From Mycolicibacter nonchromogenicus (lineage in GTDB: Bacteria > Actinomycetota > Actinomycetes > Mycobacteriales > Mycobacteriaceae): DNA of 64,000 bases. The number at the start of each line of letters is the position of its first letter. The first letter of the stretch is position 1. The DNA lies in contig NZ_LQPI01000048.1 in the NCBI RefSeq assembly GCF_002101775.1, positions 124,001 to 188,000 of the forward strand, given 5' to 3'. Of this stretch, positions 53,755 through 63,687 are shown one piece after another. The notes beneath the pieces are model-generated. The model was not told the DNA's origin. It searched no databases and saw only the letters and a program-made list of their open reading frames with translations. The translations under genes and the position numbers were made by a program.

Positions 53755-54291
53755 ATGACCCGCGGCACGGTGGACGCTCCCGACAGCTCGACCCGTCAGC
53801 GGATCCTCGCGGCCACTGCCGAGGTGCTCAGCCGCAACGGGCTGACCAAGCTCAGCCTGTCCGAGGTGGCGTCCCAGGCCGGAGTCTCCCGCCCCACCCT
53901 GTATCGCTGGTTCCCCTCGAAGGAAGAGCTGATCTCGGCGTTCTCGCGCTACGAGCGACACATCTTCGACAGCGGGCTGGCCCGCGCCACCGAAGGACTG
54001 CGGGGTACCGAGAAACTCGATGCCGCATTACGTTTCATCGTCGACTACCAGCACTCGTCCACCGGCGTGCGGATGATCGACGTCGAACCCAAACATGTGC
54101 TCTCCGACTTCTCCCGCATCATCGCGCCGATGCGCGAGGGCCTGCAGCGAATGCTGACCGGACCGGACGCACCGGTGAAGGCGGCCGCCGCGATTCGGAT
54201 CGCCATCTCGCACTACATCATTCGCAGCGACGACTCCGATCAGTTTCTCGCCCAGCTGCGTCAGGCCGTCGGCATCAAACACCGCGACTAA
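53755..54291 (+). CDS. TetR-family regulator of the island
   Basis: A 178-residue TetR-type repressor. The N-terminal helix-turn-helix is typical: LSLSEVASQAGVSRPTLYRWF at about 35-55, split by usual Gly and Pro positions. The C-terminal ligand domain is short. The ATG at 53755 starts just after the 26-bp element. Its stop overlaps the stop of the converging FAD oxidase by three bases. Its proximity and the three elements make it the likely regulator of the island; the effector is unknown. Confidence 0.88.
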   Translation: MTRGTVDAPDSSTRQRILAATAEVLSRNGLTKLSLSEVASQAGVSRPTLYRWFPSKEELISAFSRYERHIFDSGLARATEGLRGTEKLDAALRFIVDYQHSSTGVRMIDVEPKHVLSDFSRIIAPMREGLQRMLTGPDAPVKAAAAIRIAISHYIIRSDDSDQFLAQLRQAVGIKHRD

Positions 54292-55664
54292 TCGAAGAGC
54301 ACCGCGGCATTGAGATAGCCGGTCGGGTCGAACGCGGCCTTGATCCTCCGCATTGCGGCGATGTCGTCCGGCCCCCGCGACATCGCCAGGTAGGCCCGCT
54401 TGCGGCTGCCCACCCCGTGTTCGGAGCTGACGTTGCCCCCGCAGTCGGCGATCAGCTGCATCATCGCCGCATACAGGCCGGCCTCGGCGGACGCCGAGCA
54501 GCGCAGCACGTTGAAGTGCAGGTTGCCCTCGCCGATATGACCGAACAGCACCGGCAGCGCCTCGGGAGCATGCCGGCTCACCGCCGTGCTCGCCGCCACG
54601 GCGAAGCCGGCGACGGCGGCCAGGGGCAGGGACACATCGAACTTCAACGGCGGGCCGAACGCCCCCAAGACGTCGGCGATCGCCTCGCGCACCCGCCAGA
54701 GCCGCTGTTGGGTGGCATGGTCCACGCCCACCGCCGGCTCGTCGCAGCACCGCACCCGCGCCAGCAGCGCCGCCAGGCGATCGGACTGGTCGGTGTCGCC
54801 GGTGAGCTCCACCAGCAGTAGCCAGTCACCGCGCACCGGGGCGGGGATCCCGAGCCGCTCCCCGGTCAGCGCGGCGGCGCGGGCGTCCATCAATTCCAGC
54901 GTCGCGATGCCGTCCAGGTCGCGAAAGATGCGGGCCGCCTCGACCAGGTCCGCCAAGTCCGCGAAGCCGCAGACGGCCGTGATCCGATGCGCCGGGAGCG
55001 GATGCAACCGCAGATCCAGTGCGGTGATGACGCCCAGAGTTCCTTCGGCCCCGACGAACAGCGCCGGCAGGTCGTAGCCGGTGTTGTCGCTGCGCACCGC
55101 GCTGTGCCGATGCAGCAGCGCACCGTCGGGCAGCGCCACCTGCAGGCCGAGCACCTGCTCGCCCATGTTGCCGTAGTGCACGGTGTAGAGCCCGCCGGCG
55201 TTGGTGGAGGCCATGCCCCCGACCGTCGCGGTGTCCCGAGCGGTCAGGTCCACTCCGAAGACCAGCCCGGCATCCGCGGCAGCACGCTGCACCGCCGCGA
55301 GGACCGCACCCGCACCCGCACTCACCCGTCGCTCGACGCCGTCGACCTCACCGACGGTGTTCAGCCGCTCGGTGGACAGCAGCACGTCGTCGTGCTCCGG
55401 GACGGTGCCGGCCACCAGCGAGGTACGCCCGCCCTGGACGGTGACGTGCGCGCCGGCGTCGCGGCAGACCCGCAGCACCGCGGCCACTTCCTCGGGCGAG
55501 CCGGGCCGCACCAGCGCACCCGCTCGGCCCCGGTAACGGCCGGTGTAGTCGACACTGCGGCCGGCCAGCACGTCGGGATCGTCGGTGACGAAAGCCGGAC
55601 CCACCACGTCGGCCAGACTCTGCACAAGGCTCCGAAACTGGCTGTGCGTCACCGCCCCGGTCAC
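54288..55664 (-). CDS. FAD-linked oxidoreductase, GlcD type (Rv0161-like)
   Basis: A 458-residue flavoprotein of the D-lactate/glycolate dehydrogenase family. The N-terminal FAD-binding PCMH domain contains VTVQGGRTSLVAG and TVGGMASTNAGG; the C-terminal FAD-oxidase domain has FGHIGEGNLHFNV and SSEHGVG. It oxidises a 2-hydroxy acid to a 2-oxo acid. The position matches Rv0161, so this is the right-hand flank of the island rather than a member of it. No signal peptide. Confidence 0.88.
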   Translation of the reverse strand: MTGAVTHSQFRSLVQSLADVVGPAFVTDDPDVLAGRSVDYTGRYRGRAGALVRPGSPEEVAAVLRVCRDAGAHVTVQGGRTSLVAGTVPEHDDVLLSTERLNTVGEVDGVERRVSAGAGAVLAAVQRAAADAGLVFGVDLTARDTATVGGMASTNAGGLYTVHYGNMGEQVLGLQVALPDGALLHRHSAVRSDNTGYDLPALFVGAEGTLGVITALDLRLHPLPAHRITAVCGFADLADLVEAARIFRDLDGIATLELMDARAAALTGERLGIPAPVRGDWLLLVELTGDTDQSDRLAALLARVRCCDEPAVGVDHATQQRLWRVREAIADVLGAFGPPLKFDVSLPLAAVAGFAVAASTAVSRHAPEALPVLFGHIGEGNLHFNVLRCSASAEAGLYAAMMQLIADCGGNVSSEHGVGSRKRAYLAMSRGPDDIAAMRRIKAAFDPTGYLNAAVLFD

Positions 55665-55700
55665 GATGCCGGTTTACCACAGACGGGGCTACCTTTAGGC

Positions 55701-56600
55701 ATGGCTACCCGCGAAGACGTCTCGTTTCGTTCCGGCGCGGACCGCATCAGCGCCTGGCTGTACCGCCCCGAGGAGTCCGATCCGGACGGCGCCCCGCTGC
55801 TGGTGATGGCCCATGGCCTCGGGGCGGTGCGAACCATGCGACTCGATGCCTACGCCGAGCGGTTCGCCGCGGCCGGTTACGCCTGCCTGGTGTTCGACTA
55901 CCGCAACTTCGGCGACAGTGACGGCGCGCCCCGCCAGCTGCTCGATGTGGGCATGCAGCTGGCCGACTGGTCCGCCGCGGTCGACTTCGCGCACACCCTG
56001 GCCGGTGTCGACCGCAACCGGATCGGCCTGTGGGGCACGTCGTTCGGCGGTGGTCACGTGATCGCCACCGCGGCGCGGCTGCCGGTGGCAGCGGCGGTGG
56101 CGCAATGCCCGTTCACCGACGGGATCGCCTCCGCCCGCACCATTCCGCCGTTGACCACCGCCCGGATCAGCCTGTTGGCGTTGCGCGATCTGGCTGCGGC
56201 CCGGCTCGGCAATCCGCCGGTGATGGTCGCGGCCGCCGGCCGTCCCGGCGAGGTCGCGCTGATGACGACGCCCGACACCTACCCGGGCTACCTGAAGCTG
56301 GTTCCGCAGGGACAGCAACTGCGCAACGAGGTCGCCGCGCGCATCGGGATGAAGATCCTGACCTACCGGCCGGGCCGGCTGGCGGCGAAGGTGGGCTGCC
56401 CGATCCTGTTCTGCGTCTGCGACACCGACTCGGTCGCCCCGCCGGGGCCGACCCTGCGCTATGCCGCCAAGGCTCCCCGCGGCACCGTCAAGCGCTACCC
56501 CGAGGGCCACTTCGACATCTACGTCGGCGACGCCTTCGAACGGGTCGTCGCGGATCAGCTGGAGTTCCTCGACCGCAACCTCAAGACCGCGGGAGCCTGA
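55701..56600 (+). CDS. Alpha/beta hydrolase
   Basis: A 299-residue serine hydrolase of the dienelactone-hydrolase/peptidase S15-like group. The nucleophile elbow GTSFGG is near residue 115, the acid is in CVCDTDSVAPP (about 240) and the His in PEGHFDIYVG (about 275). The oxyanion motif AHGLGAVRTMRL is near 40. The ATG at 55701 is the first start giving a complete domain. It is divergent from the FAD oxidase (36-bp gap) and converges on a TetR gene across a large hairpin. Substrate unknown. Confidence 0.86.
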   Translation: MATREDVSFRSGADRISAWLYRPEESDPDGAPLLVMAHGLGAVRTMRLDAYAERFAAAGYACLVFDYRNFGDSDGAPRQLLDVGMQLADWSAAVDFAHTLAGVDRNRIGLWGTSFGGGHVIATAARLPVAAAVAQCPFTDGIASARTIPPLTTARISLLALRDLAAARLGNPPVMVAAAGRPGEVALMTTPDTYPGYLKLVPQGQQLRNEVAARIGMKILTYRPGRLAAKVGCPILFCVCDTDSVAPPGPTLRYAAKAPRGTVKRYPEGHFDIYVGDAFERVVADQLEFLDRNLKTAGA

Positions 56601-56625
56601 GCCCCGGGCGGCTGCGGCCCCCACT

Positions 56626-56685
56626 GCCGAGCCGGAATCTCGCGACGCGCCCGCCGCGTGTCGTGAAGCGTAGTTCCGGCTCGGC
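56626..56685. repeat. 60-bp inverted repeat between converging genes
   Basis: Perfect 12-bp arms GCCGAGCCGGAA (56626-56637) and TTCCGGCTCGGC (56674-56685) flank a 36-base GC-rich centre that contains an imperfect GCGAC/GTCGT pair. It fills the gap between the alpha/beta hydrolase and the TetR gene. It may act as a bidirectional terminator, or be a member of a dispersed palindromic repeat family. Confidence 0.7.
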
Positions 56686-56713
56686 GAAAGGCAGGCCGGG
56701 GACGGACCGCCGC

Positions 56714-57361
56714 CTACACCCCCAGCGGGGATTCGACCCGGATGGTCTCGTCGCGGATCAGCCCCCGCAGCAACGCCGTGCTGAACTCGGCGGCGATCTC
56801 CTTGGCGCTGCGCCGGCCGCTGGGCCGCAACCAGCGGTAGGCGCCGAGCGTCATTCCGATGTAGCCCAACGCCAGCACGTGCGAGTCGCAGGGGTAGAAC
56901 TCGCCGCTGGCGATACCGCGGTCGATCAGGCCATGCACGTGTTCGTAGACCTGGGCTTCCTTCTCCCGGATCTCGGCGACCTGCTCCTCGGTGAACCATT
57001 CGGTGATGTAGGGCTGCTCCTGGAAGTAGACCGCCGCGCCCTCGGGGTTGACCGCGATCTGGTCGAGCAGACGCACGGTGTACTGGTACAGCGCCTCGCG
57101 GGCGGTCCACGACGGGTCGTCGTGGACGGCCGCCAGGGTGCGTTCCGCGGCCTGCTGGTAGATGTCGTAGAGGATCAGCGACTTGCTGGCGTAGTAGTGG
57201 TAGACCGTCGCCTTGTTCAGTCCCACCACGTCGGCCACGTCATCCATGCGGGTGCCGTGGTAGCCGCGGGCCGCGAACAACTTGGTGGCGACCGCGAGCA
57301 ACTCCTCGCGGCGAGACGGGGCCTGCGACGATCCCCCCGGCGTAGCCTTGCCGTTTGCCAT
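56714..57361 (-). CDS. TetR-family regulator (Rv0158-like)
   Basis: A 215-residue TetR regulator with the helix-turn-helix MDDVADVVGLNKATVYHYY at about 40-60, split by the conserved turn. The C-terminal domain is of the TetR_C type found with fatty-acid regulators. The ATG at 57361 (a second ATG lies six bases upstream) is divergent from the small Rv0157A-like gene across 134 bp. In that gap a CAAC-TG-GTTG palindrome and paired GGATTCT/AGAATCC sequences could be operators. Confidence 0.88.
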   Translation of the reverse strand: MANGKATPGGSSQAPSRREELLAVATKLFAARGYHGTRMDDVADVVGLNKATVYHYYASKSLILYDIYQQAAERTLAAVHDDPSWTAREALYQYTVRLLDQIAVNPEGAAVYFQEQPYITEWFTEEQVAEIREKEAQVYEHVHGLIDRGIASGEFYPCDSHVLALGYIGMTLGAYRWLRPSGRRSAKEIAAEFSTALLRGLIRDETIRVESPLGV

Positions 57362-57495
57362 GTCCACTCACTCTTCGGCCAGGCCGGTGTCATCGGCGTG
57401 TCAATCAACTGGTTGGAAGGATTCTAGGCAGTCGCCTGTTGCACCGTTGACGGGCGGACTAAAGTAGTGAGAATCCAAACTAAGGGGTTGACGAC

Positions 57496-57639
57496 ATGGG
57501 TCCTGGTTACGGTTACGATCCCAATCCGGATTACGAGCTGAGCGACGAGGCCGAGTTCTTCTTCAAGTACCTGACGTGGGGCCTCCGTGGCGTCGAGAGC
57601 GGCGGCGGCTACCCCCCGCAGAACTACCCCCCGGTCTAG
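57496..57639 (+). CDS. Small conserved protein, Rv0157A-like
   Basis: A 47-residue protein rich in Gly, Tyr and Pro at both ends, with a central amphipathic helix (DEAEFFFKYLTWGLRGV). AAGGGG lies nine bases before the ATG at 57496, and a TAAAGT hexamer at 57460-57465 may be the -10. A hairpin terminator follows. The same small gene occurs next to the Rv0158 homologue in M. tuberculosis. Function unknown. It is too short for routine gene finding. Confidence 0.78.
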   Translation: MGPGYGYDPNPDYELSDEAEFFFKYLTWGLRGVESGGGYPPQNYPPV

Positions 57640-57661
57640 ACGGCCGCACCAAACCGCACCG

Positions 57662-57694
57662 ACGGCCCCCTGATCCACCCGGATCGGGGGCCGT
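57662..57694 (+). terminator. Terminator after the Rv0157A-like gene
   Basis: Inverted repeat ACGGCCCCC (57662-57670) and GGGGGCCGT (57686-57694), with an inner GATCC/GGATC pair extending the stem and a short ACCC loop, followed by TTCAC. It stands between the small gene and ptpB, which run in the same direction. Confidence 0.82.
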
Positions 57695-57743
57695 TTCACG
57701 TCTGGTCAGCCACGCCACAGCCGTGGTGCCCTATCGTGGCCGG

Positions 57744-58559
57744 GTGACCTCCCAGCCGAATCCGCCCGGGGCGTGGAATTTTCGCGATGTCTCCCAGACC
57801 ACCGGCGCGCTGCGCCCCGGCCGGTTGTTCCGGTCCAGCGAACTGAGTCGCCTTGAGGATCGCGGGCGCGCAGAGCTGCTGCGACTCGGGGTGTCCGACG
57901 TAGCCGATCTGCGGTCGCCGCGCGAAGTCACGCGCCGCGGACCGGGGCTGGTGCCCGCCGGGGTGGGCATCCACCTGCTGCCCTTCCCGGACCTGGCCGG
58001 CGACCAGGCCCCCAACAGCTCGGCTCCGCACGAGGACGCGTTCCGCAAGATGATGGCCGAGAAGCCCGACGAGGAGTCCGCCGGCGACGTCGCCGCCCGC
58101 TACATGCTCGAGGAGTACCAGCGCTTCCCCACCCTCGCCGGGTCCCGCCGGGCAGTGCAGCGGGTGGTGTCGCTGCTGGCAGCAGGTCGGCCGGTGCTGG
58201 CGCACTGCTTCGCCGGTAAGGACCGCACCGGATTCGTGGTGGCGGTGGTGTTGCGCGCGGCCGGAGTGGACCGTGACGCCGTCATCGCCGACTATCTGCA
58301 CAGCAATAACGCGGTGCCGGCGCTGCGGGAGCGGCTCATCGAGATCATCCGGTCCCGGCCCGAGGCGGAGATCACCCCGGAGATGTTGACCTTCACCGAA
58401 GCGCGCCTCTCCGACGAGGTGCTCGGGGTGCGCGCCGAATATCTGGAGGCCGCCGAACACTCGATCGAGAAGAACTTCGGCTCGCTGGACAGTTTCCTGA
58501 CGGCCGCCGGCGTCTCTGCCGCCGACCGTGACGGGCTGCGCGGCGCGCTGCTCGGCTGA
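57744..58559 (+). CDS. ptpB: MptpB-type protein tyrosine / phosphoinositide phosphatase
   Basis: A 271-residue phosphatase. The P-loop HCFAGKDRTG places the catalytic Cys near residue 154, and the N-terminal NFRDV motif (13-17) is conserved. In M. tuberculosis PtpB (Rv0153c) is secreted and dephosphorylates host phosphotyrosine, phosphoserine and phosphoinositides; secretion here cannot be judged. The GTG at 57744 starts right before the conserved N-terminus; the frame upstream to 57576 overlaps the small gene. It converges on the Rv0148-like SDR with a 26-bp gap. Confidence 0.92.
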   Translation: MTSQPNPPGAWNFRDVSQTTGALRPGRLFRSSELSRLEDRGRAELLRLGVSDVADLRSPREVTRRGPGLVPAGVGIHLLPFPDLAGDQAPNSSAPHEDAFRKMMAEKPDEESAGDVAARYMLEEYQRFPTLAGSRRAVQRVVSLLAAGRPVLAHCFAGKDRTGFVVAVVLRAAGVDRDAVIADYLHSNNAVPALRERLIEIIRSRPEAEITPEMLTFTEARLSDEVLGVRAEYLEAAEHSIEKNFGSLDSFLTAAGVSAADRDGLRGALLG

Positions 58560-58585
58560 AGCAGCGCGCCGCGTCGGCGCAGCCG

Positions 58586-59446
58586 TTACAGCGAGAAGTT
58601 GGCCACCTTGGCCTCCGAGAGGTCGGCGATCGTCGACCACTGCGCCGCGATCTCGTCGACCGACGGTGGGTTCTCGAAGGTGGCGCCGGCGTTCTCGAAC
58701 AGCGCGGTCCGCTGCACCTTGCCGCCGCCGGCGATGAACACCGAGCCGGTCTCGGCGATCTCTTCGGTGCACAGGTAGGCCACCACCGGTGCGACGTATT
58801 CGGGCTTGAGCTTGGCCAGCACCTCCGGCGGCAGGATGTCCTCGGTCATCCGGGTCGCCGCGATGGGGGCGATCGCGTTGGCCTTGATGTTGTACTTGGC
58901 GCCCTCGATGGCCAGCGTGTTGATCAGGCCCACCAGGCCGAGCTTGGCCGCACCGTAGTTGGCCTGCCCGAAGTTGCCGAACAGCCCGCTGGTGGAGGTG
59001 GCGACAACAACGCGGCCGAAGCTCTGCTCGCGGAAGTGCGGCCATGCCGCGCGCACCACGTTGTAGCCGCCGTAGAGGTGCACCTGCAGCACGGCGTTCC
59101 AGTTCTCCGCCGTCATCTTGTGGAAGGTGCCGTCGCGCAGAATGCCGGCGTTGCTGACCACGCCGTCGACCTTGCCGAACTCGTCGATCGCAGTCTGGAT
59201 GATGTTGGCTGCGCCCTCGGCGTCGGCGACGCTGTCGTAATTGGCGACGGCCCGGCCGCCGGCCTCTTTGATCTCGGTGACCACCTGGTCGGCCATGTTG
59301 TGCCCGGCGCCGGTGCCGTCACGGGCCCCACCGAGATCGTTGACCACCACACTGGCCCCCTCCCGGGCCAGGGTCAGGGCATATTCGCGGCCCAACCCAC
59401 CACCGGCACCGGTGACGACGACAACACGATCCTGCACTCCGGACAT
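58586..59446 (-). CDS. Short-chain dehydrogenase, Rv0148-like (17-beta-HSD4 type)
   Basis: A 286-residue SDR resembling the dehydrogenase part of peroxisomal multifunctional enzyme type 2, which oxidises 3-hydroxyacyl-CoA. The cofactor motif is TGAGGGLG at 12-19, with NDLGG, a NAG at 109-111, a Ser in VVVATSTSG, and YGAAK for Tyr and Lys. The C-terminal region from about 230 is longer than usual for SDRs. Location agrees with Rv0148. No operon partner is visible on this strand. Confidence 0.9.
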   Translation of the reverse strand: MSGVQDRVVVVTGAGGGLGREYALTLAREGASVVVNDLGGARDGTGAGHNMADQVVTEIKEAGGRAVANYDSVADAEGAANIIQTAIDEFGKVDGVVSNAGILRDGTFHKMTAENWNAVLQVHLYGGYNVVRAAWPHFREQSFGRVVVATSTSGLFGNFGQANYGAAKLGLVGLINTLAIEGAKYNIKANAIAPIAATRMTEDILPPEVLAKLKPEYVAPVVAYLCTEEIAETGSVFIAGGGKVQRTALFENAGATFENPPSVDEIAAQWSTIADLSEAKVANFSL

Positions 59447-59569
59447 CAGTTTCCTTCCTCTCGACCGCCACGCTAAGAACAGACCCAGACGAGGCCTCGG
59501 GCCAACTTCCAGGCCTTCTCTGTATACGGGGGGCGGATCGAGTCCGCTATGTCGGGTCGGTATGCCGAG

Positions 59570-61224
<1,655 letters not shown>

Positions 61225-61284
61225 TCAACAAGTGTGGCACGGCACGGCTGCCCCACCCAGGAAAAATAATCATTACGAAGATTT

Positions 61285-61339
61285 ACTTAAGTCGCGGGGC
61301 AATATATGCCAACGGCTTCCAGCGAACTAAAGTCGACTT
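61285..61339. promoter_or_regulatory. Possible operators between divergent TetR genes
   Basis: The 115-bp gap is unusually AT-rich for this window. It holds the palindromes ACTTAAGT (61285-61292) and AAGTCGACTT (61330-61339), the latter ending at the ATG of the right-hand TetR gene. Both contain AAGTCG. One or both regulators may bind here. Confidence 0.45.
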
Positions 61340-61918
61340 ATGGCCGCTGTTCTCTCTCGACAGGCGTACTTCGAGACAGGTTTCGAGGTGCTGTCCGAGT
61401 TGGGCTACGGGGGCCTCAAGCTCGCCGAAGTGTGCAACCGGCTCGGCGTCACGACAGGCTCGTTTTACCACTACTTCACCAGTTGGCCGGTTTACACCCG
61501 TGAACTGGTTCAACACTGGCTCGATGAGCGCACGCTCCAGCACGTGGAGTTCGTCCGCGCCATACCCGACCCGCGTGAGCGCCTCGATCACCTGCTCCAG
61601 ATCGGCCTGACCCTGCCGCATGGGGCCGAAGCCGCCATCCGTGGCTGGGGCTCGGCGGATGCTCGAGTGCACGCCGTACAGGCCGAGGTGGATCAGCAAC
61701 GTTTCGACGTCATGTTCGAGTCGGCGCTGGAGATCCTTCAGGACAAACGTCAGGCGCAGTTGTTCGCAAGCTCGGCGCTTTACCTGTTGATCGGGTACGA
61801 GCAGGCCCAGCTGCCACGCGACGCCTCCACGTTCGAGTGGATCGCCAGCCGACTGCTCGACGCGCTCGACTCCGGCAGGTTTGCCCCCGAGACCGACGAC
61901 TCGTCTACAGCGAACTGA
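61340..61918 (+). CDS. TetR-family regulator
   Basis: A 192-residue TetR protein with the helix-turn-helix LAEVCNRLGVTTGSFYHYF at about 28-46. The C-terminal domain has no family I can name. The ATG at 61340 starts one base after a 10-bp palindrome, so the message may be leaderless and autoregulated. Its 3' end overlaps the converging glycosylase gene by 14 bases. Confidence 0.86.
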   Translation: MAAVLSRQAYFETGFEVLSELGYGGLKLAEVCNRLGVTTGSFYHYFTSWPVYTRELVQHWLDERTLQHVEFVRAIPDPRERLDHLLQIGLTLPHGAEAAIRGWGSADARVHAVQAEVDQQRFDVMFESALEILQDKRQAQLFASSALYLLIGYEQAQLPRDASTFEWIASRLLDALDSGRFAPETDDSSTAN

Positions 61919-62729
61919 TCCGCTGCAGGGCCAGGCGCGGCCCCCGTCGTGGGCTGACCGCGAGCCCGCTCTCGATCAGCAATCGCACCACCCGGTGCCG
62001 GTGCGGCCGCATCGGCTCCATCAGTTCCACCATGGCCTCGTCGGTGAACGTCGCGTCGAGCGGAAGACCCAGCAGCGTGCGGCCGATCATCGTCGCCAGG
62101 TGATAGTCGCCGACCGACAACGCATCGGCATCGCCGAATGCGCGCTGCGTGGTCTCGGCCGCGGTCCACTCCCCGACGCCGGGCAACGACATCAGCGCCA
62201 CCCTGGCTTCCGCGGCCGGGCGGGCACCCAGGCGTTCGAGGGCATCCGCACGCCCCGCACAACCGACAATGGTTCGCGCCCTGCCGCCATCGACGTTGGC
62301 GCGGTGGAACTTCCATGACGGAATGGTCCGCCAGGTGTGCGCCGACGGGGGCACCCGCATGCGCGCCGGCGCCGGACCCGGAGCCGGCGAGCCGAATTCG
62401 GTGACCAGCAGCCGCCATGCACGAAAGGCATCAACACCCGGCACCCGCTGCTCGAGCACAGCCGGGATGAGTGCCTCGAGCACCCGACCGGTGCGGCCGA
62501 GCCGCAGCTGCGGTACGCGTCGGTGGGCGGCGAGCACCGTCGGGTCGGTCGGCGCGAAGTCGGTCGCGTCGTCGTGGACACCCACCAGGCCAGGTGCCCC
62601 CTCCAGAAACTCCGCGGCACCGGCTCCCCAGGCCACGCAGTCCACCACGTTGGGGGCCGTCTGGACCAGGCGTGCTGTCAGCGGCCCGCTGGGCATCAGG
62701 CTGGTTCGCCAGACGGCGCCGTCAACCAC
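61905..62729 (-). CDS. AlkA-like DNA-3-methyladenine glycosylase (Rv0142-like), start unresolved
   Basis: A 274-residue HhH-GPD protein. The helix-hairpin-helix is LMSLPGVGEWTAAETTQRAFG, followed by the catalytic Asp in SVGDYHLA. It should remove alkylated bases from DNA. The first ATG/GTG in frame is the GTG at 62729, but the open frame continues to 62867 and still reads like protein (FPGPVSLALALGPLRRGPGD), matching the N-terminal sheet expected in AlkA. No ATG, GTG or TTG occurs there. The gene may use a rare start, or carry an indel or sequencing error. Confidence 0.8.
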   Translation of the reverse strand: MVDGAVWRTSLMPSGPLTARLVQTAPNVVDCVAWGAGAAEFLEGAPGLVGVHDDATDFAPTDPTVLAAHRRVPQLRLGRTGRVLEALIPAVLEQRVPGVDAFRAWRLLVTEFGSPAPGPAPARMRVPPSAHTWRTIPSWKFHRANVDGGRARTIVGCAGRADALERLGARPAAEARVALMSLPGVGEWTAAETTQRAFGDADALSVGDYHLATMIGRTLLGLPLDATFTDEAMVELMEPMRPHRHRVVRLLIESGLAVSPRRGPRLALQRISSL

Positions 62730-62892
62730 CTGCAGGCATGGGTCGCCCGGCCCGCGGCGCAGCGGGCCCAGCGCCAGCGCGAGGCTGACCGGACCGGGAA
62801 AAGTGATGGACCGGCAGAGCGAATTACTGATGACGCGATCATAAGGACCGGCTGTTCGCGTTGACCGCTACGCGCTGCCACGCCACGATGGT

Positions 62893-63285
62893 GTGGTGTC
62901 CACCCCTTTCGATGATCCCCAGGCGGAACTCGCGTGGATGTTTCTGCAGGGCCTCTGCGGCGACGATGACCTCGATGAGATATTTACGCTGGTCAGTGAC
63001 GATTTCACCTACTGGAGCATCCTGACCCGCGAGGCTATCGACCAGGATGCGCTGCGGTTGCAGGTCGAACAACGCCGGAAAGGTCTACGGGTCAGCATCG
63101 ACCTGTTGCGCTGCATCAACGAACACGAGACCGTCGTGATCGAAGCGCTCGGCGAATGTGAGACCGCCGACGGGTCGCACTACGACAGCCCGGTGGTGTT
63201 CATCGTCGACACTCAAGAGGGGCGGATCGTCTCGGTGCGCGAGTTCACCGACACCCGGTTCGCCGGCCAGGTCCTGGGTATTTAA
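62893..63285 (+). CDS. NTF2-like (SnoaL-fold) protein, Rv0141c-like
   Basis: A 130-residue protein with the alpha plus beta cone fold expected of the NTF2/SnoaL superfamily: N-terminal helices, DDFTYWSIL, and a last pair of strands (GRIVSVREFTDTRFAG). Catalytic role, if any, is unknown. Two GTG codons at 62893 and 62896 could start it. It converges on the DUF427 gene with a six-base gap and matches Rv0141c by position. Confidence 0.8.
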   Translation: MVSTPFDDPQAELAWMFLQGLCGDDDLDEIFTLVSDDFTYWSILTREAIDQDALRLQVEQRRKGLRVSIDLLRCINEHETVVIEALGECETADGSHYDSPVVFIVDTQEGRIVSVREFTDTRFAGQVLGI

Positions 63286-63291
63286 CGGCCT

Positions 63292-63687
63292 TTAGGCGTC
63301 GGCGACGGCGATGTCGGCTTTGTCGGGGTAGAACGCGACGTGACCGGCGATCTCCGCGACCGCCGGGAACGGCTGCTCGTAGGTCCAGATCGCATCGACG
63401 ACGGTGTGGCCGTCCGGGGTGCTCACGCTGTAGTAGGCGGCATCGCCCTTGAACGGGCAATAGCTGGTGGTCGCGGTCAGACTCAGCAGGTCGGTGTTGA
63501 CGTCGCTTAGTGGAATGTACTGCACTGCAGGGCGATTCGACTCCTGCAGCGTGAGTGCGTCCACACTGTCGGCAATGATCTCGCCGCCGATCCGCACCGT
63601 GACCCGCCGGCCGGTCGGCGTCACGGTGATCGGGTATTCGTCGGTCGGGAGATGAATCGGGCGTCCGTTCGATTGGCCGTGTGTCAT
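63292..63687 (-). CDS. DUF427 protein (Rv0140-like)
   Basis: A 131-residue single-domain DUF427 protein. The family core is seen in VTVRIGGEIIADSVDAL and TTSYCPFKGDAAYYSV. Function is unknown. The ATG at 63687 overlaps the stop of the epimerase gene by four bases, so the two are co-translated. Compare the tandem DUF427 protein at 50301. Confidence 0.87.
   Translation of the reverse strand: MTHGQSNGRPIHLPTDEYPITVTPTGRRVTVRIGGEIIADSVDALTLQESNRPAVQYIPLSDVNTDLLSLTATTSYCPFKGDAAYYSVSTPDGHTVVDAIWTYEQPFPAVAEIAGHVAFYPDKADIAVADA

Noticed and set aside
57447..57465. TTGACG plus TAAAGT as a promoter of the Rv0157A-like gene
   Set aside because: The spacer is only seven bases. TTGCAC at 57439 gives 15, still short, so the -35 remains unassigned.
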